A stretch of 28,081 bases of DNA from Welwitschia mirabilis (taxonomy: Eukaryota > Gnetophyta > Gnetopsida > Welwitschiales). A program made the translations under genes and the position numbers. The notes beneath the pieces are model-generated. The model was given only the letters and a program-made list of their open reading frames with translations. It was not told the DNA's origin and made no database searches. The stretch lies in the NCBI GenBank assembly GCA_051453625.1, contig JBOZIK010000001.1, positions 42,360,815 to 42,388,895 of the forward strand, read 5' to 3'. Shown one piece after another: positions 10,768-21,677 of this stretch (within the stretch, counting starts at the first letter, position 1; each line of letters starts with the position of its first letter).

Positions 10768-10935
10768 TGTCCTATCATAAGTACATTGGGGTAAACATTC
10801 CTGAGAGGGACCTTTATTAGTGTAATAAGGTAGTTGTGAGAACTTCACTAAGGAATAAATTGATCATGATCTGAATTTATAACTCTACAAGTCCTTACTC
10901 TTATAGTAGTGGTTGCACTCTCCACATTACAAAAA
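10768..10935 (+). repeat. Dispersed block, copy 2 (matches 3665-3835)
   Basis: Second copy of the block described at 3665, again on the plus strand and starting TGTCCTA. Motifs occur in the same order: AAGTACA, GGGTAAA, AGTGTAA, CAAGTCCTTACT and GGTTGCACTC near 10914-10923. A roughly 8 to 11-nt insertion relative to copy 1 lies around 10860-10880. Its position behind the pol of element B and the purine tract makes an LTR edge plausible, but no long-range match beyond about 170 nt was seen. Confidence 0.65.
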
Positions 10936-12340
10936 ACCTTCTTAAAATAAATACTCTTTGGCTTGAAATTATAAAGAAGACGATCATTCTTTAGGTGTCA
11001 TTTGAGAAATGGTTAGTCTCCAAAATTTTCTTTAAGCCAAGTGAACCTCAAAAGGAAAAATAAATATTGCATAGAATACCATTGTTTTATTTCAATATTT
11101 GAAACATTTGAATAAATGTATCTTTCTTCTACTTATCATGAAGCAATAAATTTTTGTAAAGATAATAAGAACTTGAGATTTAATTGATTTTTATAATTTG
11201 AGATAATAAAAATTAATCTTAAAATAAAAGTAGCTAATGCTTATAATAAAATACTTTTTATTTCATAATGCAGGTAATAATAGTTCTTATGTTTTGTTTT
11301 TCAATAAAAAGAATTTTAACTAGAAAATACATTATTATGAAAAAGAAAGAAAAGCAAGATAGACAGCAACTAAAGCAAAAAGATGAAATCAACTAATCTC
11401 TTAAAATCTTAGAAAAATCAGTCCTTATACTTATTCTTCCTCCTTGACCTCCTCTGACTAGATGTTTCTATGGAAAGAAGCAAATGCAAGCAATGTGAGG
11501 AGCTAGTAAGAATTCCAATCTCTACTCTGTGGCCATTCCAAAATTTTTAATAAGCTAAACTATTCCAGGGTCCATACCTTTTCAAATAATCCTTGTTAAA
11601 GAAGAGAGTAGAGAGGCTTAGAGTAGGATTGTTATCTTTAGTCTACCATACTTGTCACTCTAGCTCATGAATTTACCCTATAAGTTATTCTAAGAATGCA
11701 TCATACTTATTGGACTCATAATTTAGGGTAGAAATTAGCTTGATAGCCTAGATTCTTAAATACTCTATACACAAGTGATAGCTATAGGGCTAAAGAAAGG
11801 TGGAATTTATCCATGTCTGAATTGATTCCTTTCATTCTCTTAGAGGATATCATCGAAGACATTAAGCACCTTAAAAATTATATTGTGGAAAGGAATATTA
11901 GGGGTGTAAAACACTTTGAACAAAAATCTAGAGAGAACCCTTACCTACACTTATAATGTTCATATCTATCTAAGAAGATCCTAGGCTAAACAGATAACAT
12001 TTGTATTTTTTAATGGGAGAAGGAGTAGTAGGAGGTATGGGTACGTTATTGGAATAAATGCCATTTCTAATCTGAGTATTAAGAGAAATTGACTCAGTTT
12101 TGGAAATATGTGATGAATGCAAATGTTCAAGATATTATAGTGTACTTATACCCAGAAAAATTAATGATAAAGAAATTCATTCATAATTTTAGATTTGAGT
12201 TAGTCCCAAACACATCTGATTTGATGATTTATGAGCCATTAGAGGAGATTTGTTTGATTCATAAAATCCCTAATTAAATTGTACTTCTTTAATTAAACTA
12301 TTAATGCTATGCCAATTATGACTTTGTCCCTAGCCAACTT
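10936..12340. other. Non-coding stretch, no feature recognised
   Basis: AT-rich sequence. A 62-codon open frame at 12089-12277 encodes a peptide (starting MTQFWKYVMNANVQ) that I do not recognise and that has no conserved neighbour; it is probably chance or part of a very old element. Nothing else is supportable. Confidence 0.4.
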
Positions 12341-12350
12341 CACTAATTTG

Positions 12351-13600
12351 AAGGACCCCTCTTCGAGTAACAATTGTTGCTCTAAGAATATCTTTAAATC
12401 CTTATGTAATAAAAGGAATCTATTTTTGATGATATGTCAAAAGCTACATGTCATCGGTCAAAGATCCCTTCAACACATGGCTAATCACTTTTGATGATGT
12501 TAACTTTACTAGTCTTTGCTTCTTTGTTATTTCCTTTCCATTCTTAGTATGAGCTCAAAGATCTCCTTTGAGTAACCTTCATTTATCAAAGATTCCCTTT
12601 GAGCTCTGCCTCAAGTGTAGTATGAATGAATCAAATAATGAGTTGGCTTTATCTTCCTCCTAATTTATTACCACTTGATCGATCCCTTTGAGACCTTCAA
12701 AGTCCTCATTTGTACATTAACCTAACTAATATAATGTGTTTTGAAGTATTGATTGAAGATCCCCTTTAGAGAAAGAAATTTCCCCTTCAATTTTAGTATC
12801 CCTAAATAAGAGCTAAAGAGTGAATTTCCCCTTCAATTATGGTCATATCAATTTCTTCAAAGAACTTCATTAATAACTTCTCATAAAACCCTTTTAAGTA
12901 ATCATTCATTACTAAAAAACCCCATTCCAGCTTAGTCCTTATTAGAAAATCCTTCTGAAGAGTCAATTCATAGTTGAAGGACTCCTTTGAGTAACCTTTA
13001 TTACTTGAAGATCTCCTTTGAGGAAATAATTTCTACTCAAGTCCAAAAAAAATTGTAAGTTGATTCTTGACCAGACATATTGTTTTAAAAGCTAATTATA
13101 ATATTAAATGAAATGGACAACTACTATGAAAAAATGCAAATGCTATTCGCTAGGGAGAAGACTAATAAAGAGTTAGATGGAATAAATATTATGGAAACAA
13201 AAGTTACTAGAAGAAGAAAGGTATCAATGAAACAAAAGCATAATAGTAATAATAAAAAATGGATTAGATTTTTAGGAGGAGAGCTTCATGAAATCTAAAC
13301 AAAGAAATCCATGGTTTATAGAATATAAAGTGTTTACTATAAATTAGGGGAACTATGATCACATTTATGTAATTAAAAAATTAAAGGTGCTAATTTTAGA
13401 CAATTCAAAACGCTAAAATTAAAATAAGAATTTGTAGCTTCTACTCTACTAAGTTACTTCATTAGTTTTCCTTCAAAGAAGTAAAAATGACTACTCGAAG
13501 AAACCATTTAAGTAACATTTATTACTCAAAGATTTCCTTTAAAAGTATAATTATTATTTGAAGGAATTCTTTGACTAGTTAAAGACCCCTTTGAGCCCTA
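12351..13600. repeat. Cluster of diverged short hairpin repeats
   Basis: Several units are built around CTTTGAGTAA, a short AT-rich loop and its inverse TTACTCAAAG. Examples: 12361-12386, 12566-12591, 12686-12702, 12891-12918, 12985-13010, 13016-13041, 13505-13531 and 13536-13563. The unit at 12566 is nested inside a perfect 10-bp inverted repeat, GAGCTCAAAG at 12551-12560 and CTTTGAGCTC at 12597-12606. Spacing is irregular (about 30 to 460 nt). A 16-bp direct repeat, AATTTCCCCTTCAATT, occurs at 12777-12792 and 12823-12838. The cluster lies between the pol of element B and a decayed ORF on the same strand. Tat-lineage elements are known to carry tandem repeats between pol and 3' LTR, which is the explanation I favour. 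Confidence 0.7.
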
Positions 13601-14089
13601 CTAGGAGGAAGAGACAAAAACACACTTTTATAGAAAATTTTATTGATACTTACTTCAATGACTTTAACCACCTCTTCATTAGAGAATGTAGCAAGTTAGG
13701 CTCTTTAACACATGGTAAGACGCTCCAAAATTCTATTAATAGAATATTACAATAGATAAATTGTTTATTCTAAGTTTTTTTTTTAGTGTACAATTTGTTT
13801 TTTTGTCTTTCAATTACATGTGAAAACATTATGAAAACTTCATCTATTATCTCTTTCACAGGTAAAATGTTATTTTAGGTTAGACCATTTAGGTTTAAAA
13901 TGTTTTTTTTATACCATTAAAAGCTTTTAGTTGCTTAAAAATACATTTTGTTTTCTTTAATAAGATAGTGGGTGAGCACTTGAAGTTTAATGACACTTCT
14001 TGTATGAGCATTTCATACAAGAAAGAAATTAAATTCTAAAGATAAATGACAAAATGTTTTCTACAGAAGTTAAAATTATCCCCAGTTCA
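13601..14089. other. AT-rich stretch, no gene recognised
   Basis: Poly-T runs near 13778-13802 and 13902-13910 and otherwise AT-rich sequence. It may hold the eroded 5' end of the ORF that becomes recognisable from about 14100. Confidence 0.35.
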
Positions 14090-15391
14090 AATTTTGAAAA
14101 ACATCTTAATGATTCTAGTTTCACTAGACTCAAATAACAGATAGGTAAACTCAACTGGTGGAACTAGTTAACATTTTAAAAAAAAATACAATAATGAAGG
14201 AGTTTACTTTTTTTTTAGAAATGTGACAATTTTAGAGGAACTACCAACATTATACTCATCATCTAATAACATGCTAATTCAAATTCCACTAGATGAAATA
14301 AGAATGATTCTTGGGATCCATCTAGTGGAATAATACTATTATAATTGCATAAAAATGAGGACACTACCTTATGTCTAAAATAGTTTTAAAGTATCACTAA
14401 TAAGAATGGACAAGTTAACACTGAGAAAGCAAGGGATCCTAAGGAATTTGTCATTTTTATAATGACCTTCTTTAATATCACTCCAATTATCAATAAATAA
14501 AAGGACATGCATATATTAAGAGTATGCTTAATGGATGCCATCAGAGACCCCTAAAGTAAAAATATTGACATTGGGTACAATATCTTTTAATATTTATGTA
14601 AATCAGTATCAAGAATAAAAAATATCACTGAAATTACAAAGGTTGGACTAGGATTTCCCTTACTAGTTAGAAGGATTCTTTTAGATAGAAATGTCTCATA
14701 AGTCTTTTTGACAAAAAGAAGTAGCATGGAACTCTTAATTGCATCCTTATTTAGAGTTTTAGTTCTTACATCCTTTAGTGTTCTAGGCATAGAAGAGGCA
14801 CCTTCAATAAGTTAGCTAGTAATGAAAATTCAAATACAACCCCCAAGGACTTCTAGAGAATAAGTAGATCCATTTAATTTATGTAATTAGAGTTGGAAAA
14901 GGAAACAAAATCTTTTACAAAGGTAATAGAATAAGATAGGGTGAATTCCTTATGTGCTACTATAAATTCTTTAACCACCTTCCTACCAGGAAAGAATCAG
15001 CTATAGGAAGAAAATATTAGCTTAAAAGAAAAAGTTAAATTTTTGAAACTAGAGGATGAATTTTGTAAAGATAAAACTTCTTTTTGGCAAGGAGAATGTG
15101 ATAAAGCAAAGGAGAAAAAGTAGCAATTGGAGAAGAGATTAATCTCTTATTTTGAATTTCCAAAGTTGGATGGGTCCTCTCTACACACTGTTCAATATTA
15201 GATTTAAGACTTAAAGTAAAAACTTAGAGAGAAGAAATAGAAACTATAGCTTCTCCTTGTTAATAAAGAAGATTTTTCTTGGAATTTCTAAAAATCATGG
15301 CTCACAACAAACATTATAATACTAAGTACATCAAAATGCAATAAGAATTCATTACTTTCATGCATAACAACTAATCCCTCCCTTTAAAAAA

Positions 15392-15491
15392 NNNNNNNNN
15401 NNNNNNNNNNNNNNNNNNNNNNNNNNNNNNNNNNNNNNNNNNNNNNNNNNNNNNNNNNNNNNNNNNNNNNNNNNNNNNNNNNNNNNNNNNN
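15392..15491. other. Assembly gap, exactly 100 N
   Basis: A round-length gap. The bases before it (CTTTAAAAAA, 15382-15391) are repeated directly after it (15492-15501), which suggests overlapping contig ends rather than missing sequence. Confidence 0.95.
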
Positions 15492-16077
15492 CTTTAAAAA
15501 AGAATTATTCACATAAAATTTATATGGATTTGAGAGGGATGCATAAAAATATATGAAAATTCAAGAGTAAAATAATAAGTACAAGCAAAAAGAATAGTAG
15601 AAAAAATTGAAATGTAGGAGAGAAAATTTGCTTTTCTTTAAGAAACGATAGAATCAACTACTCCTTCTTCTACATCCATCAATTATTCTTTATTAGAGTA
15701 GAGTCTAATAAAGTTTTTAAAAAATGAACTGTCTCTAATCTCAAAAAGAATTTTAGAAGCTACTTCATAACAAACACCTCTAGTGGATACAAAGATTTTT
15801 GTGCATTAAATTTAGATTTCATCAAAGAAACATTGGTTTATCCTGGCTATTTGGACTTAATTGAGAAGACCAAGAAAGAAAATAGTAGACTACTTTATGG
15901 AAATCAATTTCTACAAGTCCAACTGGGAGAATTGAGGATACCATCAAGCATGCAATTTTATCTCCAAATAAGTATGATTACTTTGATGGTTATGAAAACA
16001 TTATAAATGAAATCATAAAAAAAAAAGGCTAGGAGAAAATCATGTGATTATCCAATCAATCCCTAGAAGAGCTAAAT

Positions 16078-16235
16078 ACTACCAAGAAGGAAGTAGTTAA
16101 AAGACANNNNNNNNNNNNNNNNNNNNNNNNNNNNNNNNNNNNNNNNNNNNNNNNNNNNNNNNNNNNNNNNNNNNNNNNNNNNNNNNNNNNNNNNNNNNNN
16201 NNNNNNACTAGCAAGAAGGAAGTAGTTAAAAGACA
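16078..16235. repeat. 29-nt repeat flanking a 100-N gap (16107-16206)
   Basis: The 29 nt before the gap (16078-16106) and the 29 nt after it (16207-16235) are identical except one base (C/G at the fifth position). The gap is exactly 100 N. This is the signature of two contigs whose ends overlap but were joined with a default gap. The real sequence is probably continuous here without N. Confidence 0.85.
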
Positions 16236-16659
16236 AACTTAGAAGTCAATGATCAAACTCCTCCAAGTCTATGAAGGTTTGGAAAGGTACATTTGTCTTT
16301 TTATAGTTAACAAGTAGGATTTAAACTCTTTGAAAAATCAAAGAAATTAGCTTTTAGAGTGCATGATATATTTTCAAATATTTTCTCCAAAATGAAAGGA
16401 GGAGAAATAATTTAAACTATCCTAATTAGAAGTTCTTTTGGATTAGAGGAATTTGAAAAACCCCCTCCTACTCAGCTAATGAAACCAAAGAAATAAATTT
16501 ATATGATCTAATGCTTTTGAAGAGCAAATTAAAGAAATAAAGTAGTTGTAAGAAATGAATTCATCATAGGCTAAATCAAAATCAGACATAGTTAAAAAGA
16601 AGAAAATAAAATATTAAAGAAAATAATGTAAATTGTTAGAGGACTAATAAATGTTTGAG

Positions 16660-17110
16660 TGTGGGGGAAACCGATGACTCAAAAATGGATGTACATTTAT
16701 GCTATGTTCTTAACAATTTAATAAAGAATATGTTAAAATGTTAGCAAATATATGACATTATTATAATATATTATGGATTATTATAAGCTAACGTTATGAT
16801 GCAAGTTAGTTAAGTGAAGCTATGCTACAAAAAGGAAAAGTAGGTATAACAATTAAATAGGTGAGGCAAAAGAAGGAATAACAAATTATCAATCATTCTA
16901 CCTATAAATATGCATATTGAAGGAGGCACAAGAATCTTTTTTGGAGTCTTGAAGGAAAGCTAGAAAGCGTGTCTCAGGCAAACGAATCACATAGGGGGAA
17001 CTATAAAGTGATTTCCTAAGCTCCAAAACCTATTGTAAAAACATAAGATGGATCTAATTACTATATTTTCTTAATAAGTAATACAAGCTATGTTATTTTG
17101 AAAAGAATCT
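16660..17110 (+). mobile_element. LTR-like segment (3' LTR candidate)
   Basis: The segment follows a short purine-rich run (GTGGGGGAAA, 16659-16668) that ends a decayed ORF; a TGACTC at about 16674 could be the LTR start. About 240 nt in is a TATAAATA box (16903-16910). It is followed by a G/A-rich leader and, near 17080, AATAAGTAATACAAGC, a typical end-of-transcript region of plant LTRs. Its downstream end was not fixed and no partner LTR was found in the window, so it could be a solo LTR or the 3' LTR of the element to its left. Confidence 0.45.
16903..16910 (+). promoter_or_regulatory. TATA box of the LTR-like segment
   Basis: TATAAATA in a CCTATAAATATGC context, with a GC-richer leader downstream that contrasts with the surroundings. 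The position inside the LTR-like segment supports a U3/R promoter, but there is no independent evidence. Confidence 0.4.
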
Positions 17111-18998
17111 TGTGTTGTTAAAGTGTGTAATTTGAAAAATCTTTATGCTGCATTTTCTCACTTTTAATATTAATGATAGCAAGAGTTAATATTAAGATAA
17201 TATATCAGTTAGGAATAATTGGTGCATATAATTTAGCTATGTTTTCTTTGTTCTAGTTCTTTTACTTCTTCATATCTTATAAATTGTTGTTTATAAGTAG
17301 AGTTACTATCAGAAAACCTTTTTGTCAATAATATTCATTATTGACAAAGTATGTATCCTAATTAAATAAGAAAATTCTTTGTTTGAATTCAAAAGAAGAA
17401 AGAAAAAGAAATATCTATATAAAAATTACTAATGATCAAAGTCTGTGTGAAGATTTAGTAATTTAGTTGTATGTTTTTTCAAAATTTTCTTAATATAATA
17501 GTTTTTTTAAGCATTTTGTTAAAACCAGTAAACTATTTATAGTATTTTTAGTTAAATTATAAGCATTTTAATATGTAAACAATATAATAGAAGATTATAA
17601 TTATAATTAATGAAATTTTAACTTGATATCTAGATATCCTTCAGATATGAATTGGTTCTACTTTATATTCTTAACTATAGAAAAATAAATAGGCTAAACT
17701 CCCTAGGTTTTCACTTCACTTTGATATACCTCTAATATAGGTGATAGATGGTATGTGAGATGGATGCATGCTTACAAATGACCCCGCTTCCTTTAAGCCT
17801 CTCTGGATGATGCAATATGATTTATCAGTAGAAAGGGATTAAGATATTAAGTTGGAGTGAGTTCATACATAGGTAGGATAGTAGAGTGATGATTAAATCC
17901 ACTTTAAGAAAGGTATTGTGGAAAAAACTCAATCCAACCCACCTTGGTGCTGAAATCCACGTGTGGGAATGAACATTATTAGAATTGTCTTGATTTAGTC
18001 TCATTTGATAAATACACCACACAAATGCATGCAAACAACTATAACTAATATGGATATTTAATGAAATATTTACTTTATTATAATAATTCTAGTCATCATT
18101 CTATTCATTTTATAGAAACAACCATAAAAAGAAAGCAAGCATATAAGAACATTTTTATTTTCAAGATTATAATAATAAAAATTTAGATAAATGAAATATT
18201 CTTTTTTCCTATCTAAATAAATAAAACATTCTTTTTTTTCTTAAATAATAATAAAAATATTTAAAATGTATCAAATAACATCTTAATAATGTACTTAAAT
18301 AAATTAAAACATACCTAGAGCTATGTTAATCTAAAGACATTCTTTCATGCTCATCTGATAATTTCCATGGATAGATACAAAGAACATAAACAAAAGAAAG
18401 TATAGATTAAGAATAATTATTAAGATAGAAATATTTATGCAATATTTATTTACCTAAATTATAATTAAAACCAAAAAAAAAAAGATAAGCTAGAGACTAC
18501 TTATGTTACTTCAATTACTAAGGTAAAAACTCTTACAAGCATGCACATTCAAAATAAGCTAAAAAAATGATAAAAAAGGTATTTCTACAAATAAATACCA
18601 CTTATGGATAGTTCAACTTAAATTTTATATACTTAATTTTCCTAAAAATAATTTTTGTAATATTCTTCTGTAATTTTAAACATTAATTATAACATTTTTT
18701 GGCTTTAAAAAGATATCATAGTTAAAAATTAATAATTAATTCATTATGAAGTAAAAAATAAATTATAATAGTTTTGCAGAGAACAAATAACAATAGGTTT
18801 CTCAAGATCTAACTTGATCTAACTTAAATTATCTTTGAATTCTAAAAATAGTTTTTATAATGTTATCATTTAAGGCTAAAAAATGTCAAATTTTCTAAAA
18901 TTATAGTCCTACTATGCTACACTAAAACAATCATAGCTTTCAAAGTACTTTGAGTTTTTAAATAATTCGAGATGTTTTGAAAAGCTTATTTAATTTCC
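17111..18998. other. AT-rich non-coding stretch
   Basis: No coding resemblance on either strand. It holds a perfect hairpin at 17321-17348 and a tandem 10-mer (GATCTAACTT twice, near 18806-18826). Otherwise it is long AT-rich sequence up to a large N gap. Confidence 0.45.
17321..17348. repeat. Perfect 12-bp hairpin
   Basis: TTTGTCAATAAT (17321-17332), a 4-nt loop ATTC, and the exact reverse complement ATTATTGACAAA (17337-17348). It lies about 250 nt behind the LTR-like segment. It might be a small palindrome of an LTR or internal region, or chance in AT-rich DNA. Confidence 0.6.
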
Positions 18999-19994
18999 NN
19001 NNNNNNNNNNNNNNNNNNNNNNNNNNNNNNNNNNNNNNNNNNNNNNNNNNNNNNNNNNNNNNNNNNNNNNNNNNNNNNNNNNNNNNNNNNNNNNNNNNNN
19101 NNNNNNNNNNNNNNNNNNNNNNNNNNNNNNNNNNNNNNNNNNNNNNNNNNNNNNNNNNNNNNNNNNNNNNNNNNNNNNNNNNNNNNNNNNNNNNNNNNNN
19201 NNNNNNNNNNNNNNNNNNNNNNNNNNNNNNNNNNNNNNNNNNNNNNNNNNNNNNNNNNNNNNNNNNNNNNNNNNNNNNNNNNNNNNNNNNNNNNNNNNNN
19301 NNNNNNNNNNNNNNNNNNNNNNNNNNNNNNNNNNNNNNNNNNNNNNNNNNNNNNNNNNNNNNNNNNNNNNNNNNNNNNNNNNNNNNNNNNNNNNNNNNNN
19401 NNNNNNNNNNNNNNNNNNNNNNNNNNNNNNNNNNNNNNNNNNNNNNNNNNNNNNNNNNNNNNNNNNNNNNNNNNNNNNNNNNNNNNNNNNNNNNNNNNNN
19501 NNNNNNNNNNNNNNNNNNNNNNNNNNNNNNNNNNNNNNNNNNNNNNNNNNNNNNNNNNNNNNNNNNNNNNNNNNNNNNNNNNNNNNNNNNNNNNNNNNNN
19601 NNNNNNNNNNNNNNNNNNNNNNNNNNNNNNNNNNNNNNNNNNNNNNNNNNNNNNNNNNNNNNNNNNNNNNNNNNNNNNNNNNNNNNNNNNNNNNNNNNNN
19701 NNNNNNNNNNNNNNNNNNNNNNNNNNNNNNNNNNNNNNNNNNNNNNNNNNNNNNNNNNNNNNNNNNNNNNNNNNNNNNNNNNNNNNNNNNNNNNNNNNNN
19801 NNNNNNNNNNNNNNNNNNNNNNNNNNNNNNNNNNNNNNNNNNNNNNNNNNNNNNNNNNNNNNNNNNNNNNNNNNNNNNNNNNNNNNNNNNNNNNNNNNNN
19901 NNNNNNNNNNNNNNNNNNNNNNNNNNNNNNNNNNNNNNNNNNNNNNNNNNNNNNNNNNNNNNNNNNNNNNNNNNNNNNNNNNNNNNNNNNNNNN
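18999..19994. other. Assembly gap, 996 N
   Basis: The largest gap in the window. Open frames that seem to span it on both strands are artefacts of the N run. Confidence 1.
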
Positions 19995-21605
19995 AGAAAT
20001 GTAGCTGTATGAAAAAAAAGAAAAGTATCTCCTTTAACAAGAGAGGAAAGGATTTATATATATAGATAAATAAAGGCACATAGCTTAATATCACAAGATC
20101 ACATGATTTAGCATTGATAAGTGAGATGAGTAATTAGTAACGTTAGAGTATAAAAAGAAATCATATTTGTCATACACCTACCTAGGATTAGTAATCTTCT
20201 TTTTTTAATTAGCAAAATTAATTACATACATTATTTCCTCATTCTGGCTTTATTTTAATCCTATATAGGCTCATAAGTAAGTTTAGTTCATCCAAGCTAT
20301 GCATTAAAGAATAAATGGACAAATCTCAAAATTGTCATGTGGCATAATGAGACAAGCTCTTCAATTCCAATGAATAAAGCAATAAGTATGTATGATCCAA
20401 GTGCCCTTATACATCTCAAGGACATAAAAGTCATGGTAGAGTAAATATACTCATTTATCAACCATTATTCTAGGTAAGGGTATGTGTATTTGTTCAAATG
20501 TTCATTTATTTAAAAATGAAGTCTATCAATCACATAACACAAAGAAGAAAATATTTATTCATAATATAGTACACCTATCATATTTATGAAAAATCTACTT
20601 GAGTAAATAAGATTGAAAACATATTATTATATTCTCTTGAAATTTTCAATTTATTAGTTTTATCATGTTATTTTAATTCCTTACATAATGGGATTATATA
20701 ATTTTAAATATTTGGATAGACTTTCTCATAAAAACATTTTAACATAGTTTTTATCATTTTTATGGTAAATTATAAAGATTACAAACTAATGTTAATTTAA
20801 AATAATAGCTTATTTTGATAAGGAATTTGAATAAGAGTAATTAATCATTTAAATAAAATTTTAATATACTTAATATTTAAGTAAATAAGGTTTAAAAATA
20901 TGGAATATTGCATGTTTGTAACATGATATATCACTAACATGTATTTAAAATCTATCAAAACAATCTAAAGTAGTTTTCATGATGTTCATTATGTAGTATA
21001 GTTAAACTAAAATAAATTGAATAAATACCTAGCATCATTCTTCCATAGAAATAATTAAGGTAATTTAATAGAGATTACACAAAATTTGCCTATCTTACAA
21101 TACAATTCAAATAAAGGGAAAAACATAAGAGTTATGAATTGTAATGAGAATTTAATTAGTCAAGTGAAGAGATGAATGAGCTTTAAGGATCTAGTTTAAG
21201 TTGTCTAATAGTACTCCTTCACTACCATAATATCTGGTAATTTCTAAAAAACAGTTGAATTCATCAAGTTGTGAGAGCTCAGGTTGTGGTGACATAATTT
21301 CATTCACTACTATAAGTGTTGGTTAATTTAATAGTCACTTGCTCCTTTATAACCATTTCATAAGTATAAAAATGTAAGGACTATAGTACTCAAAATTCAT
21401 TAAGTAAAAGTAACTACAACTAAATGACTTAAGGAATTAGTTATTAATAGTACTATATAGTTTCACTTAAGTATGAAGCTACATGTAACTTGAAATTAAA
21501 AATGAGTAAATATCTTAAAAGTACATTACATTAAAGGAAGATGATAAAATTAGTATAAACTCCTCAAAATAGCCTTAAGACAAGTTTGCTCATAAAGAAG
21601 GTACT

Positions 21606-21677
21606 TAGAAGACCATGTTAACTTTGATGATATAAGAATTCTAGAAGACCATGTTAACTCTGATGCTCTAAGAATTT
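21606..21677. repeat. 36-bp tandem duplication
   Basis: Two adjacent 36-bp copies (21606-21641 and 21642-21677), both starting TAGAAGACCATGTTAACT, that match at about 32 of 36 positions by eye. This is much better preserved than the retroelements around it, so the duplication is younger than most of the local decay. Confidence 0.8.

Larger units (their letters stand above)
14090..16640 (+). pseudogene. Decayed ORF like 'putative plant transposon protein', coiled-coil tail
   Basis: A long set of plus-strand fragments in several frames. The first, about 14218-14460, includes LEELPTLYSSSNN and IPLDEIRMILGIHLVE (14283-14330), like the segment of this plant family that ends in a hydrophobic-Leu-Gly motif. 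The next frame (about 14446-14810) has FFNITPIIN, LRVCLMDAI, NIDIGYNIF and GLGFPLLVRRILLDRNV, in the order and spacing of that family's helical core. Then comes a coiled-coil-like stretch (14998-15290) with ENISLKEKVKFLKLEDE and KEKK-QLEKRL; its stops fall where Gln would fit the heptads. Further fragments (about 15790-15960, 16320-16460) end in a Lys-rich tail just before the LTR-like segment. Two 100-N gaps interrupt it. Role unknown; such ORFs occur in plant repeats, some as extra ORFs of large gypsy elements. The family call rests on pattern memory only. Confidence 0.5.

Noticed and set aside
12271-12295. TAATTAAA / TTTAATTA inverted repeat
   Set aside because: Eight-base AT-only palindromes are frequent by chance at this base composition.
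12089-12494. Two adjacent plus-strand frames of about 60 codons as small genes
   Set aside because: No family resemblance and no gene context; lengths are expected by chance.
12351-13600. CRISPR-like array of palindromic repeats
   Set aside because: Repeats are diverged, spacing is irregular, there are no cas genes, and the context is eukaryotic retroelement DNA.
17825-18034. Minus-strand 69-codon frame
   Set aside because: Composition is ordinary for the region and no motif or homologous pattern was recognised.
18958-20094. Two long open frames across 18958-20094 on both strands
   Set aside because: Almost entirely N; they are artefacts of the 996-N gap.
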